From assembly GCA_028223755.1 (NCBI GenBank), contig JAOIUY010000013.1, positions 1-64,000 of the forward strand: a stretch of 64,000 nt of DNA. Reading direction: 5' to 3'. Numbering within the stretch: position 1 is the first letter of the stretch; the number at the start of each line of letters is the position of its first letter. This document shows, one piece after another, positions 41,475 through 51,030 of the stretch. This DNA comes from Pseudomonadales bacterium (GTDB taxonomy: Bacteria; Pseudomonadota; Gammaproteobacteria; Pseudomonadales; UBA7434). Below the pieces are notes generated by a model, which saw nothing but the letters and a program-made list of their open reading frames with translations, was not told the origin of the DNA and ran no database searches. A program made the position numbers and the translations under genes.

Positions 41475-41822
41475 AACCTGATCAATATCAATCACTTACA
41501 AGACATGATGGCATTTTATTTGTATCAACATACGTTTTATATGTTCTTGCAGCATTGAATACGATCTGTAATCAGCTATGAAATATTAAAAATCGTAAAA
41601 TAATGATAAAGCGCAAAAAATGGGAAATTAAAACTAGAATCCTGCTTGGTTACTTGTTATTTTACATTTGAATAGTTGATATCACTTGTTTTCTAACATT
41701 TTTATTATGTCTGATCTAAGCTGTATAATAATAAAAGTGTTTTTCCCATTTCTAACAACATTAGCGAGTTTTATGTAAGGTAAAAAAAATATGATTTATT
41801 TCCTGCCGAGAGGGCATATATT
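41475..41822 (+). promoter_or_regulatory. Upstream region of the H-NOX operon
   Basis: 348 bp, AT-rich. Contains an FNR/DNR-like palindrome CTGAT-CAAT-ATCAA at 41478-41491 (one mismatch to TTGAT-N4-ATCAA), far upstream (about 330 bp). A perfect -10 hexamer TATAAT is at 41724-41729 without a good -35. A possible 11-codon leader frame runs into the H-NOX start (separate entry). Confidence 0.4.
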
Positions 41823-41826
41823 ATGA
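41791..41826 (+). CDS. Possible 11-codon leader ORF overlapping the H-NOX start
   Basis: ATG at 41791 encodes MIYFLPRGHIL and stops at TGA 41824-41826, overlapping the H-NOX ATG (41823) as ATGA. AAGG lies 10 bases before its start, and the H-NOX ribosome site (GAGAGGG) lies within it. Translational coupling is possible; a frame this short may be chance. Confidence 0.3.
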   Translation: MIYFLPRGHIL

Positions 41827-42365
41827 AAGGAATCATATTTACCGAATTTGTGGAGCTCGTTGAAACGACGTTTGGTTACGGTGTTGCTAATGCATTGCTG
41901 GAAGGTTGTGATCTGCCTTCAGGGGGTGCTTATACAACCGTTGGCACCTACGACCATGAAGAAATTCTCAGTTTGGTTGGTCGGTTACAAAAGTTAACCG
42001 GCACACCTGCGCCAGACTTGCTTGAAGCTTATGGCAAGTATTTATTTCCTAAACTCGCCGAACAAATGACAGCAATGTCATTAAAGTTTGATGGCGCTCT
42101 GGATTTACTCTGCTCCCTAGAAAGCATTATTCATAAAGAAGTATTAAAACTTTACCCTGATGCGGAACTACCATCGTTCAACATAAAAAAAATCAATGCC
42201 AAAGAAATACTCATGGAATACCGTTCATGCAGGCCTTTTGCTCATTTAGCAAAGGGTCTTATTGATGGTTGCGGCGATTACTATCAGCAAACACTTTCAG
42301 TGTCGATGAAGCATTTAAATACCGATACTGAATTTTCCACGCTGATTACAGTGAGACAATCATGA
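41823..42365 (+). CDS. H-NOX heme nitric oxide sensor
   Basis: 180 aa HNOB domain. Proximal heme ligand is H104 in SIIHKEVLKLYPDAELPSF. The heme-propionate binding Y-x-S-x-R motif is Y133-S135-R137 in EYRSCRP. Such proteins bind NO through ferrous heme and control a partner encoded beside them. Here the partner is the GGDEF-EAL gene whose ATG overlaps this stop (ATGA). Good ribosome site GAGAGGG 8 bases before the ATG. Confidence 0.95.
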   Translation: MKGIIFTEFVELVETTFGYGVANALLEGCDLPSGGAYTTVGTYDHEEILSLVGRLQKLTGTPAPDLLEAYGKYLFPKLAEQMTAMSLKFDGALDLLCSLESIIHKEVLKLYPDAELPSFNIKKINAKEILMEYRSCRPFAHLAKGLIDGCGDYYQQTLSVSMKHLNTDTEFSTLITVRQS

Positions 42366-44308
42366 GTGAAAGTAATATAGATATTGAGTTATCTTATTTG
42401 CGAAAAAAAATTGATCGCGAAAAAGATGCCCGCAAGCAAGCAGAAGTTTTGCTCGAAAATAAAAGCACGGAATTGTTCGATATAAACCAGCGCCTGCAAG
42501 AAGCTAATCAGCAGTTGGATGTTATCGTAACGCGCCGTACTAAGGCGTTAAAGGCGACCGCTGAGCGTGTAGAGATTACTTCTGATGAATTGCAGAACAC
42601 TGTTAACCGCTTAAGTTTAGTGTTAGATGTCGCTAACGCGGTAACCTGGTTGTTCAATGTCCGCCATCAGACGATGGATATAGCCGGCAAAAGCCAAAGC
42701 TTGCTAGGTATTGAGCCAACTAAAGCTATACCTGCTGATGATATATTGTCGCGGATTCATAAAGATGATCAGGTGCAGCTAACAGAAGAGTTAGGGTTTG
42801 CCCTTAAAGAAGGCAAGGCGATAAGTCTTCGCTGCCGAGTAATGAGCCGTAACGGTTCGTATCGTTGGTTTTTAATTAATGGTGAGCTCAGTTCTTTTGG
42901 TGCTAAGCGCTCATTGTGTGTTATCGGCTCTTGTATCGAAATGCATGAGCAGGTTGAGCGAGAGCGTGAAGTTTGGCGCATGGCTAACCACGATGCATTA
43001 ACCGGCCTACCTAACCGCAACCATTTTGAAACCCAGTTCAATGCGCTAGCAGGCGAGAGTTTCGTCTCGGGCGAAGGATTTACGCTTGCATTAATCGATA
43101 TTAATGATTTTACTCAGATCAATGACACCTATGGTCACCGCACGGGTGATGGCGTGCTGCAAGACTTTGCCGATATTTTGCGCGGTTACTCTGACCATGC
43201 GACGCATATCGCTCGATTGTCGGGCGATGAATACATTGTTGTTTTCAAAAATAATATTGCCACTTGGTCAGCGCATGAATTATGCCAAAAGCTAATAGAT
43301 GAATGCGCGACGATGTCGATTCAAGATGGTGAGCGTTTAGGTTTGAGTTTGACCATGGGGCTTGCCGTTTTTCCAAAAGACGGTGGCACGATGGATGATC
43401 TTATGCAGTCTGTTTATTCAGCAGTGCAAGTAGGCAAGCAAAAAAAGCATATTGGCAGTAGTTGCGTCCTTTATAATTCATCAATAGAGCGAGAGCGTTT
43501 TCGTGAAAGAGATATTCGCTCGGCTTTGAAGGCCGCCATTGAGCATCAGTCTTTTGATCTCGCGTTTCAGCCGATTATGTGTAATCAGTCACGATACTTT
43601 GTTGGCTGTGAGGCGCTTTTCCGTTGGCCAGATATGGGTGGCCAGTGGGATATACAAGAAGTGATAGATGTGGCTGAAAATAGCGGCCTTATTCTTGATC
43701 TTGGTGAGCAAGTCATTGATATGGCGTTTTCTAAACTCAGTCACCTCAGTGATATGGGTGTTAAAAAATGGGTTGCCATTAATATTTCACCCTTACAATT
43801 TCAGTTCCAAGATGTTCCTCATATTATTTCAAAGGCGCTGATTAAATATAATGTTGATCCTGCCATGCTGGTAGTTGAAGTCACTGAAAATATTTTCTTA
43901 GAGAATATTACTCGCGTGGCTGCTGTGCTTGGCCAGCTAACAAAAATGGGTGTTCGCGTTGCCATTGATGATTTTGGTTCGGGTTATTCTAGTTTGCGTT
44001 ATGTTCAATCATTGCCACTCGATAAAATTAAAATCGATAAAGCCTTTATTGATAATGTCGGTTCGAGTGCTGAAAGTCAGGGTATCGTGAATGCAGTGAT
44101 TAATATGTCGCATTCAATGAACTATAAAGTGGTTGCAGAGGGTGTTGAAACCGAGGAGCAACTGACGGCATTAAAAGAGATGGGCTGCGATTTTATTCAG
44201 GGCTATTTATTTTCTAAGCCGCTGAGTTTTGATGAGCTAATAAAACTCGATGACTTTAGTGCAAGTGCACCATTGGTTTTAAAAACCCATCTTGGGCGAA
44301 CGCTATAG
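42362..44308 (+). CDS. H-NOX-associated PAS-GGDEF-EAL cyclic-di-GMP enzyme
   Basis: 648 aa, soluble. Coiled coil at 15-75, PAS domain about 85-195, GGDEF domain from about 203 (NHDALTGLPNRNHFE), EAL from about 385. The GGDEF motif is SGDEY (287-291), and the RxxD inhibitory site is absent. The EAL site looks intact: EALFRW (417), NISPLQF, EVTENIF, DDFGSGYSSL, KIDKAFI and EGVETEEQ. So phosphodiesterase activity is likely and cyclase activity uncertain. Known H-NOX-coupled enzymes of this design change c-di-GMP when the sensor binds NO, affecting attachment and dispersal. Confidence 0.93.
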   Translation: MSESNIDIELSYLRKKIDREKDARKQAEVLLENKSTELFDINQRLQEANQQLDVIVTRRTKALKATAERVEITSDELQNTVNRLSLVLDVANAVTWLFNVRHQTMDIAGKSQSLLGIEPTKAIPADDILSRIHKDDQVQLTEELGFALKEGKAISLRCRVMSRNGSYRWFLINGELSSFGAKRSLCVIGSCIEMHEQVEREREVWRMANHDALTGLPNRNHFETQFNALAGESFVSGEGFTLALIDINDFTQINDTYGHRTGDGVLQDFADILRGYSDHATHIARLSGDEYIVVFKNNIATWSAHELCQKLIDECATMSIQDGERLGLSLTMGLAVFPKDGGTMDDLMQSVYSAVQVGKQKKHIGSSCVLYNSSIERERFRERDIRSALKAAIEHQSFDLAFQPIMCNQSRYFVGCEALFRWPDMGGQWDIQEVIDVAENSGLILDLGEQVIDMAFSKLSHLSDMGVKKWVAINISPLQFQFQDVPHIISKALIKYNVDPAMLVVEVTENIFLENITRVAAVLGQLTKMGVRVAIDDFGSGYSSLRYVQSLPLDKIKIDKAFIDNVGSSAESQGIVNAVINMSHSMNYKVVAEGVETEEQLTALKEMGCDFIQGYLFSKPLSFDELIKLDDFSASAPLVLKTHLGRTL

Positions 44309-44322
44309 CGTTAGTTTGTTTT

Positions 44323-44362
44323 GCAAGCTAGTACTATCAATGTTTTTATTGACAGTGCTTGC
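44323..44362. terminator. Hairpin between convergent genes
   Basis: GCAAGC(tagt)ACTATCAAT and ATTGACAGTGCTTGC pair with one bulge and G-U pairs, loop GTTTTT. It lies between the stops of the c-di-GMP gene and the MaoC gene. No T-run, so the terminator role is only suggested by position. Confidence 0.4.
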
Positions 44363-44388
44363 ATTAACAGCGCTTCCATTGAGCCGTG

Positions 44389-44895
44389 CTAGTGAGTATA
44401 TAGCTTGTCTCCTAAGCTAATTGGCGGTAGTGTCGCGGCTTCTATGGATACTTTTTCGCTAGGCGCAATAACGCCGCTTTCACCGCTGGCAACGGTTTTA
44501 CCATCTTGATTTTTAATCACGCAGCTTAATGTCACTAGCTTAAGGCGATCTTGCTTTTCCTTAACGCTTATATGAATAGTTAACTCATCACCAATAAAAA
44601 CTGGCTTGCTAAACTTAATGGTTTGGCTTCTGTAAATACTTCCTGGTCCTGGAAAATTCATAGCAACGGTGGCGGATATCAGTGCGCCGCAAATCATGCC
44701 ATGTGCAATCGGTTTGCCGAAGGGCGTGCTGGCCGCATACTCACTGTCGAGATGGACTGGATTGAAGTCGCCAGACAGTGCAGCAAATAGCGCGATATCG
44801 TCAGCGGTAATCGTGCGAGTGACTGCTACGGTCTGATCTAGCGAAATGTCTTCATAACAATAATTAGTGATAAGTCTTGGGCTGGCAGTTGACAC
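44389..44895 (-). CDS. MaoC-like (R)-specific enoyl-CoA hydratase
   Basis: 168 aa hot-dog fold. Catalytic block ALSGDFNPVHLDSEYA (D and H of the hydratase 2 motif), followed by FGKPIAHGMICGALIS. Hydrates trans-2-enoyl-CoA to (R)-3-hydroxyacyl-CoA, as PhaJ does for polyhydroxyalkanoate synthesis. No pha genes are visible here. Divergent from fadD, which fits a role in fatty acyl-CoA metabolism. Confidence 0.88.
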   Translation of the reverse strand: MSTASPRLITNYCYEDISLDQTVAVTRTITADDIALFAALSGDFNPVHLDSEYAASTPFGKPIAHGMICGALISATVAMNFPGPGSIYRSQTIKFSKPVFIGDELTIHISVKEKQDRLKLVTLSCVIKNQDGKTVASGESGVIAPSEKVSIEAATLPPISLGDKLYTH

Positions 44896-45171
44896 AAAAA
44901 ATCCTCAGTGGGTAATCTATTTTGAGAGCAGCTAGCCGGCATCAACTAGCTTGAAAAAATCAGTGCTGCGATTATCGCAATAAGCATTGACAAAAAGTAG
45001 CCAATTTATTTGTATAAACACGCTTTATGCGTCGTACAGGGTCGATAACAGCAATCATATACTGTGTGTAATTGCACTTTTGTTGTGGTTCACGCTAAGA
45101 TGAGCAAAAAAAAGAGTCTGCGCTTTTTTAGGTGGATATAGTTATTCGAAACTCTAAATTAGGTAATTGAC

Positions 45172-46851
45172 GTGCAAATAAATGAAGCTATTTCGGCCTT
45201 ACAAGAACGCGTTGCTCTTCCCAGTTCGATTGATGAATTAACGAACAGCCATTTGGCGCAATTATTGACGAATACAGCGGCAGAATCGCCCGATGGGCTT
45301 GCCTTTACTAGCTTGGGCCACTCTATTACTTTTGCCGAGCTCAATGCTTTATCAGATGCCTTTTCGGTCTATATTCAGCAGCATACCGATTTACAAAAGG
45401 GCGATCGCCTCGCCATACAGTTACCTAACCTCATTCAATATCCTGTCGTGTTTTATGGCGCGATAAAAGCTGGGCTTGTTGTCGTCAACACCAATCCTTT
45501 ATACACCGATCGTGAGCTTGTCCACCAATTTAACGATTCGGGTGCGCAGGCTTTAGTTGTGTTGGCTAATGTCGCGCATTCAGTTCAGGATGTTATTCCT
45601 CGCACGGGTATTCGCTATGTCATTGTCACTGAGGTTGCTGATTTACATGGCGCATTATCTCGCATACTGATTAATTTCGTGTCACGTTATGTTAAAAAAC
45701 TCGTGCCGCCATACTCTATTCCTAATGCGCGTTCTCTTCGCTCTTGCTTGGCCGAAGGTAAGGCCGGCAATTTACAAGATCCTAATACTGCGATTGATGA
45801 TATTGCCTTATTGCAATACACCGGTGGTACCACTGGCTTATCAAAAGGCGCGATGTTGAGTCATCGAAATTTACTTTCTAATGTTGCCCAGCAGAAGTTA
45901 ATGTTTAATACATTTAAAGATTTTGATGACCAGCAAAATCAAACAGTGGTTTTACCGCTGCCGCTGTACCATGTTTATGCCTGTACACTGTGTGCGTTTA
46001 TGGTAAGTGAAGGGCAGCATTGTTTGTTAATTACCAACCCAAGAGATTTGCCTTCTATGGTGAAAACCATGAGCCAATGGCGCTTTAGTGTTTTCTGCGG
46101 TTTAAACACCTTGTTTGTTGCACTGTGTGCGCGTGATGATTTTAAAGCTTTAGACTTTTCAGCCCTGTCGATGACGGTGTCTGGTGGTATGGCGCTGACT
46201 TCTGATGCGGCTACTCGCTGGCAGCAAGTCACGGGTGTCGAAATTAATGAGGGTTATGGTTTAACCGAGACTTCGCCGGTTGTTTCAATTAATACTGGAG
46301 GCACAGGTAGAAAGCTAGGCTCTATTGGTGTTACCACGCCAGGGACTGAGTTAAAAGTGATTGATGCCGAAGGCAACGCGTTACCTTGTGGTGAGGCGGG
46401 CGAGCTCTGTGTGCGTGGCCCGCAAGTAATGCAAGGATATTGGCAGCAGCCAGAAAAAAGCGCCGAAGTATTACCTGGCGATGGTTGGTTTGCCACCGGT
46501 GATATTGCAATGGTTGACGAGGAGGGCTTCCCTCATATTGTCGATCGTAAAAAAGATATGGTGATCGTGTCTGGCTTTAATGTTTACCCGAACGAAGTTG
46601 AAGAGGTCATTAGCAGCCATGATAAAGTGTTAGAGTGTGCCGTTATTGGCGTTGCTGATGAGCGTGTTGGTGAAAAGGTCAAAGTCTTTATTGTTAAGTC
46701 CGACCCTTCATTAACCGAGGACGAGGTCATTCAATATAGTCGTACACAACTAACAGCTTACAAAGTGCCGAGTTTGGTTGCCTTTATTGATGATTTGCCT
46801 AAGTCTAATGTAGGTAAAATATTGCGTCGTGAATTGCGCGATGTTGATTAG
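45172..46851 (+). CDS. fadD: Long-chain fatty acid-CoA ligase
   Basis: 559 aa AMP-forming ligase. P-loop-like motif YTGGTTGLSKGAMLSHRN, then GYGLTETSPV, GWFATGDIA, and the catalytic lysine in KSNVGKILRRELR. Activates long-chain fatty acids in the cytosol. Length and the QYTGGTTG/NPLYTDRE blocks favour FadD over short-chain ligases. GTG start. Plus strand, 28 bp before hrpA. Confidence 0.92.
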   Translation: MQINEAISALQERVALPSSIDELTNSHLAQLLTNTAAESPDGLAFTSLGHSITFAELNALSDAFSVYIQQHTDLQKGDRLAIQLPNLIQYPVVFYGAIKAGLVVVNTNPLYTDRELVHQFNDSGAQALVVLANVAHSVQDVIPRTGIRYVIVTEVADLHGALSRILINFVSRYVKKLVPPYSIPNARSLRSCLAEGKAGNLQDPNTAIDDIALLQYTGGTTGLSKGAMLSHRNLLSNVAQQKLMFNTFKDFDDQQNQTVVLPLPLYHVYACTLCAFMVSEGQHCLLITNPRDLPSMVKTMSQWRFSVFCGLNTLFVALCARDDFKALDFSALSMTVSGGMALTSDAATRWQQVTGVEINEGYGLTETSPVVSINTGGTGRKLGSIGVTTPGTELKVIDAEGNALPCGEAGELCVRGPQVMQGYWQQPEKSAEVLPGDGWFATGDIAMVDEEGFPHIVDRKKDMVIVSGFNVYPNEVEEVISSHDKVLECAVIGVADERVGEKVKVFIVKSDPSLTEDEVIQYSRTQLTAYKVPSLVAFIDDLPKSNVGKILRRELRDVD

Positions 46852-46879
46852 TGGTAGAGAGTGAAAAACCCTTCAAGAA

Positions 46880-49800
46880 GTGAATTTGAATATTGAGTTA
46901 CCCACGGTAGAGCAGTTTCCTGCCTGCCATAAGACCATAGAAAAACGGTTAAATGATGTATTGATATCCGATCAATATGCATTGGGTCAGCTGCTGCGTA
47001 AAATAATGTTGCGCGCAGATAAAGGTCAGCCCTTCGATAAAGATGCACAACGTTTGTTGGATGCGATAAGCGTATCCCTCAATACGGTTGCGTTACGAAA
47101 AAACAGCTTCGCCAATATTCAATACCCCGAAAACCTACCGGTAGCCGCTTGTCGCGAACAGTTGGCTGAAGCTATTCAGTCGCATCAAGTGGTGATTGTC
47201 GCAGGTGAAACAGGTTCGGGTAAAACAACTCAAATTCCAAAAATCTGTGCAGCATTAGGTCGCGGTATTAGTGGCCGTATTGGTCATACTCAACCGCGTC
47301 GTTTGGCTGCGCGAACCGTTGCCTCGCGTATTGCTGATGAGCTTGAAGTGCCTTTAGGTGCGGCGGTGGGTTACCACTTTCGATTTAACGACCAGTTCGA
47401 TGATAGTACGCGTATTAAAGTGATGACCGATGGAATTTTATTGGCCTCGATTACTCATGATCGCTATTTGCGTGAATACGATACGCTGATAATTGATGAG
47501 GCGCATGAGCGCAGTTTAAATATCGATTTTTTATTGGGCTATTTAAAAATCTTACTGCCCAAGCGTCCCGATTTAAAAGTGATAGTTACTTCAGCCACTA
47601 TTGATGTTGAGCGATTTGCCAAGCATTTTAGTGGCGCGCCTGTTATCGAAATTCCTGGTCGAAGTTTTCCGGTTGATATTGAGTATTTAGAGGATTTTCC
47701 GTCGTCGAGTGACGACGATGTTAAGGCGGATACTGTTGGCGCGGATGCTGATAGCGCTGCGGCAGATATTAATATGCGGGTTCGGAATGCTTTAGAGCAA
47801 ATTGAACAGAGCGATCGTGTTGCTAAGCAAGGTGGTCCGCGAGATGTCTTGGTTTTTTTACCCGGCGAGCGGGAAATACGAGATTTAAGTCGTTTTTTAA
47901 AGCGCGATGAATCGAACTTTGAAACACTTCCTCTGTATGCGCGTTTAAGTCAAAAAGAACAGCAGCGTATTTTTACTTTGAATCGATCAGCATCAAGGCG
48001 TCGAGTTATCTTGGCCACTAATGTGGCTGAAACGTCAGTGACGGTGCCAGGTATTGGCTATGTGATTGATTCGGGTATAGCGCGCATTAGTCGCTACAGT
48101 GCGCGAAGTAAGTTACAGCGCTTGCCATTAGAGGCAATCTCGCAGGCCAGTGCGAATCAGCGAGCAGGGCGCTGTGGCCGTTTAGCGCCCGGTGTTTGCT
48201 ACCGTTTATATACCGAAGATGATTTTAATACACGCCCTGAATTTACTGAGCCGGAATTACTAAGAACCAATCTTGCAGCTGTTGTGTTGCAAATGAAGTC
48301 TTTGGATCTAGGTGATATTGACCGCTTTCCGTTTATGGATAAACCTGACAGCAGGCAGATTCGATCAGGCTTAAAAGCGTTGGAAGAGCTTGGTGCTTTA
48401 AATGCTGCCGGTAAATTAACGGCTATTGGCAATGATCTATCGCGCTTGCCGGTAGATCCACGTTTGGGTCGAATGCTGTTAGCGGGTATCCGTCAGCATA
48501 GCTTAGATGATGTGCTGATTATTGTCAGTGCTCTAGCCGTGCAAGACCCACGTGAAATGCCAGGGGATAAAAGACAGGCTGCCGACCAAGCGCATCGTCG
48601 CTTTTGGCATAAGCGTTCGGATTTTTTAGCGTGGATAAACCTTTGGCATTATTATGAGGCGCAACGTACCGAGCTTAGCCAAAACCATTTGCGTAAGCTG
48701 TGTAAGAAAAGTTATTTGTCTTATCCGCGGATGCGAGAATGGCGCGATTTACATCGACAATTATTGCTAGCGATTAAGCCGTTAATTAAAAAAAATGATT
48801 CGTCACAGAAGTCGGACTCTAAAGATAACGATGCAGCATCTGCCCGTGAATGGTTGCAGGAAAACAATCCTGAAAATCCAGCTGATTTGCATCAGCTTAT
48901 TTTTAGCGCCAAAGATATTGAAAAGATACATGGTGCTTTATTATCTGGGCTGCCATCTAATATTGGTTTAAAAGAGAAGAAGGGTGAATACCGTGGCGCA
49001 AGAAGTCTTAAGTTCTTTTTGTTTCCGGCTTCATCACAATTTAAGCCAGCGCCGCAATGGGTTATGTCAGCTGAAATTGTAGAGACCAGCAAAGTATATG
49101 CGCGCTCTATTGCAGCGATTGATCCACTGTGGGTTATTGCGGCCGTACCGCACTTAATCAAACATGAATACAATGAGCCACACTGGGATGCAAAGCGCGG
49201 GCAGGTTATGGCGTTCCGCAGCAGCAGTCTTTATGGTTTAACGCTGGCCAGTCGTCAATCGATAGTGTTTGATAAAATTGATCCTCAAGTCGCGCGCACA
49301 GTATTTGTTCAACAAGCATTAGCGGCAGGCGAGTTAAAGCCAAATCCGAAATTACTAAAGCGTGCGCTTTTTTTGCAGCACAATCGCGATTTAATCGCCG
49401 AGATTACTTTGCTCGAAGAAAAGGTTCGTCGCCGTGATTTACTGGTTGATGAAGATGCTTTAGCTGCGTTTTATCAGCGTCAATTGCCTGCTCATATAAT
49501 TAGTCGACGCGGTTTAGAGAACTGGTTAGAAAAATCTTCGACAGATGATCAGAAAAAACTCTTTTTAGCGCGCAGCGATGTGTTATTGAATAGTAATGAA
49601 GAAGGTATTGTTGAGCAGTTTCCCGATAGTCTAGTTATTTCAGGGCAGGCATTCTCTTTGCATTATTGCTTTAAGCCTGGAGATGATCGCGATGGCGTAA
49701 CAGCCATTATTCCTCTTGGTGCTTTGGGTGCACTACCCATGTATTCCTTTGACTGGTTAGTGCCTGGCATGTTGCGTGATAAATGCATTGATATGATCAA

Positions 49801-51028
49801 GGCATTGCCAAAGGCGCAGCGTAAACGCTTAGTGCCGGTGCCGTCAGTAGTGGATAGTCTATTACCGCGGCTCAATATTGATGTTAGTCAGGCTGCGAAT
49901 CATTCTTTGGCTCAGGCCTTAGCAGAGCAAATTGCTATTTATTATTCGCTAACCATTAATCCTGTTGAGTGGCGCGAGCAATGTGAGGCGGCGCTCGATA
50001 ACTATTGTCGTATGCGCTTTGAGATTCACGATAAAAAGGGTTCAACGCTGCACAGTGGACGGGTGCTATCGGATCTGATGAGCCAATGCCGGCAACAGTT
50101 AGATGCCAGCATTGATGAGTATGCGACAGACGCTTTTCGTCGAGAGACACTCACAGATTGGGATTTTGGCGCCTTAGCATCGAGTCATGATTACGAACAA
50201 GAGGGTGTTCGTCTACGAGGTTATCCTGCGCTGATTGATAATGATGACTGTGTGACCCTAGATTTGCTAGCAACGCCCGCAGAGGCTGTGTCTGCCTCTC
50301 GTGATGGCGTTGTGCGATTAATGATGTTGGCAATGAAAGATAAGGTCCGCTATTTAAAGAAAAGTAGTTGTAAGAATGCGTTAGCCATCTTGCCGTTTGT
50401 GCATTGCGGCAGTCGTGATGTGTTAGTTGAGGATTTAATTAAAACGGCTTTTGCGGCGAGTTGCCTTGACGATTTTGCTAGCTCATTACCTGCAAGCAAA
50501 GAAGCCTTTGATGCTTATATGGAGGTAGGCCGCGGCAGTATTCTGGTTGTGGCCGTTGAAATTGAGAGCTTGCTGTATGAGTCGTTAAAATACTATCAGC
50601 AAATTATTGAACAGCTTGCTAAGCGAAGGCCGCATTTTCCTAAGCAATGTGACGATATTAGTAAGCAGTTAAAGCGATTGATTTATGCTGGATTTTTGAA
50701 AGAGATGGGTTTTCAGCGACTCAAGCATTTACCGCGATACTTAAATGCGATTGTGCTACGGTTGGATCGATTAAGCGGATCAGCCGCTAGAGACCTTGAA
50801 TTGTGTGAAAAGTTGTCATCTCTCGAAAAACCTCTTCAAACTCTGCTATATAAGTACCCTGAAGCCATGTTTTCAGATCAAGCTGTTGTTGGTTTTCGCT
50901 GGTTACTTGAAGAGCTAAGGGTTTCCTTGTTTGCTCAACAATTGAAGACACCAGTACCGGTATCACTGCAGCGAGTTATGAAAGAGTGGGCAACAATAAA
51001 TCACAATCAATACCCCATGCTGAGTTAG
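46880..51028 (+). CDS. hrpA: ATP-dependent RNA helicase HrpA
   Basis: 1382 aa DEAH-box helicase (E. coli HrpA is 1300). Walker A GETGSGKTTQ, DEAH box IDEAHERS, SATID, QRAGRCGR, helicase-associated and OB-fold domains, and the long C-terminal HrpA-specific DUF3418 region. Role in ribosome and mRNA rescue. GTG start. A short acidic insertion (SSSDDDVKADTVGADADSAAAD) lies between the two RecA domains. Confidence 0.95.
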   Translation: MNLNIELPTVEQFPACHKTIEKRLNDVLISDQYALGQLLRKIMLRADKGQPFDKDAQRLLDAISVSLNTVALRKNSFANIQYPENLPVAACREQLAEAIQSHQVVIVAGETGSGKTTQIPKICAALGRGISGRIGHTQPRRLAARTVASRIADELEVPLGAAVGYHFRFNDQFDDSTRIKVMTDGILLASITHDRYLREYDTLIIDEAHERSLNIDFLLGYLKILLPKRPDLKVIVTSATIDVERFAKHFSGAPVIEIPGRSFPVDIEYLEDFPSSSDDDVKADTVGADADSAAADINMRVRNALEQIEQSDRVAKQGGPRDVLVFLPGEREIRDLSRFLKRDESNFETLPLYARLSQKEQQRIFTLNRSASRRRVILATNVAETSVTVPGIGYVIDSGIARISRYSARSKLQRLPLEAISQASANQRAGRCGRLAPGVCYRLYTEDDFNTRPEFTEPELLRTNLAAVVLQMKSLDLGDIDRFPFMDKPDSRQIRSGLKALEELGALNAAGKLTAIGNDLSRLPVDPRLGRMLLAGIRQHSLDDVLIIVSALAVQDPREMPGDKRQAADQAHRRFWHKRSDFLAWINLWHYYEAQRTELSQNHLRKLCKKSYLSYPRMREWRDLHRQLLLAIKPLIKKNDSSQKSDSKDNDAASAREWLQENNPENPADLHQLIFSAKDIEKIHGALLSGLPSNIGLKEKKGEYRGARSLKFFLFPASSQFKPAPQWVMSAEIVETSKVYARSIAAIDPLWVIAAVPHLIKHEYNEPHWDAKRGQVMAFRSSSLYGLTLASRQSIVFDKIDPQVARTVFVQQALAAGELKPNPKLLKRALFLQHNRDLIAEITLLEEKVRRRDLLVDEDALAAFYQRQLPAHIISRRGLENWLEKSSTDDQKKLFLARSDVLLNSNEEGIVEQFPDSLVISGQAFSLHYCFKPGDDRDGVTAIIPLGALGALPMYSFDWLVPGMLRDKCIDMIKALPKAQRKRLVPVPSVVDSLLPRLNIDVSQAANHSLAQALAEQIAIYYSLTINPVEWREQCEAALDNYCRMRFEIHDKKGSTLHSGRVLSDLMSQCRQQLDASIDEYATDAFRRETLTDWDFGALASSHDYEQEGVRLRGYPALIDNDDCVTLDLLATPAEAVSASRDGVVRLMMLAMKDKVRYLKKSSCKNALAILPFVHCGSRDVLVEDLIKTAFAASCLDDFASSLPASKEAFDAYMEVGRGSILVVAVEIESLLYESLKYYQQIIEQLAKRRPHFPKQCDDISKQLKRLIYAGFLKEMGFQRLKHLPRYLNAIVLRLDRLSGSAARDLELCEKLSSLEKPLQTLLYKYPEAMFSDQAVVGFRWLLEELRVSLFAQQLKTPVPVSLQRVMKEWATINHNQYPMLS

Positions 51029-51030
51029 CT

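Noticed and set aside
45100-45140. Possible terminator or attenuator before fadD (A-run, then GCGCTTTTTT)
   Set aside because: Stem is mostly A-T with mismatches and too weak to call.
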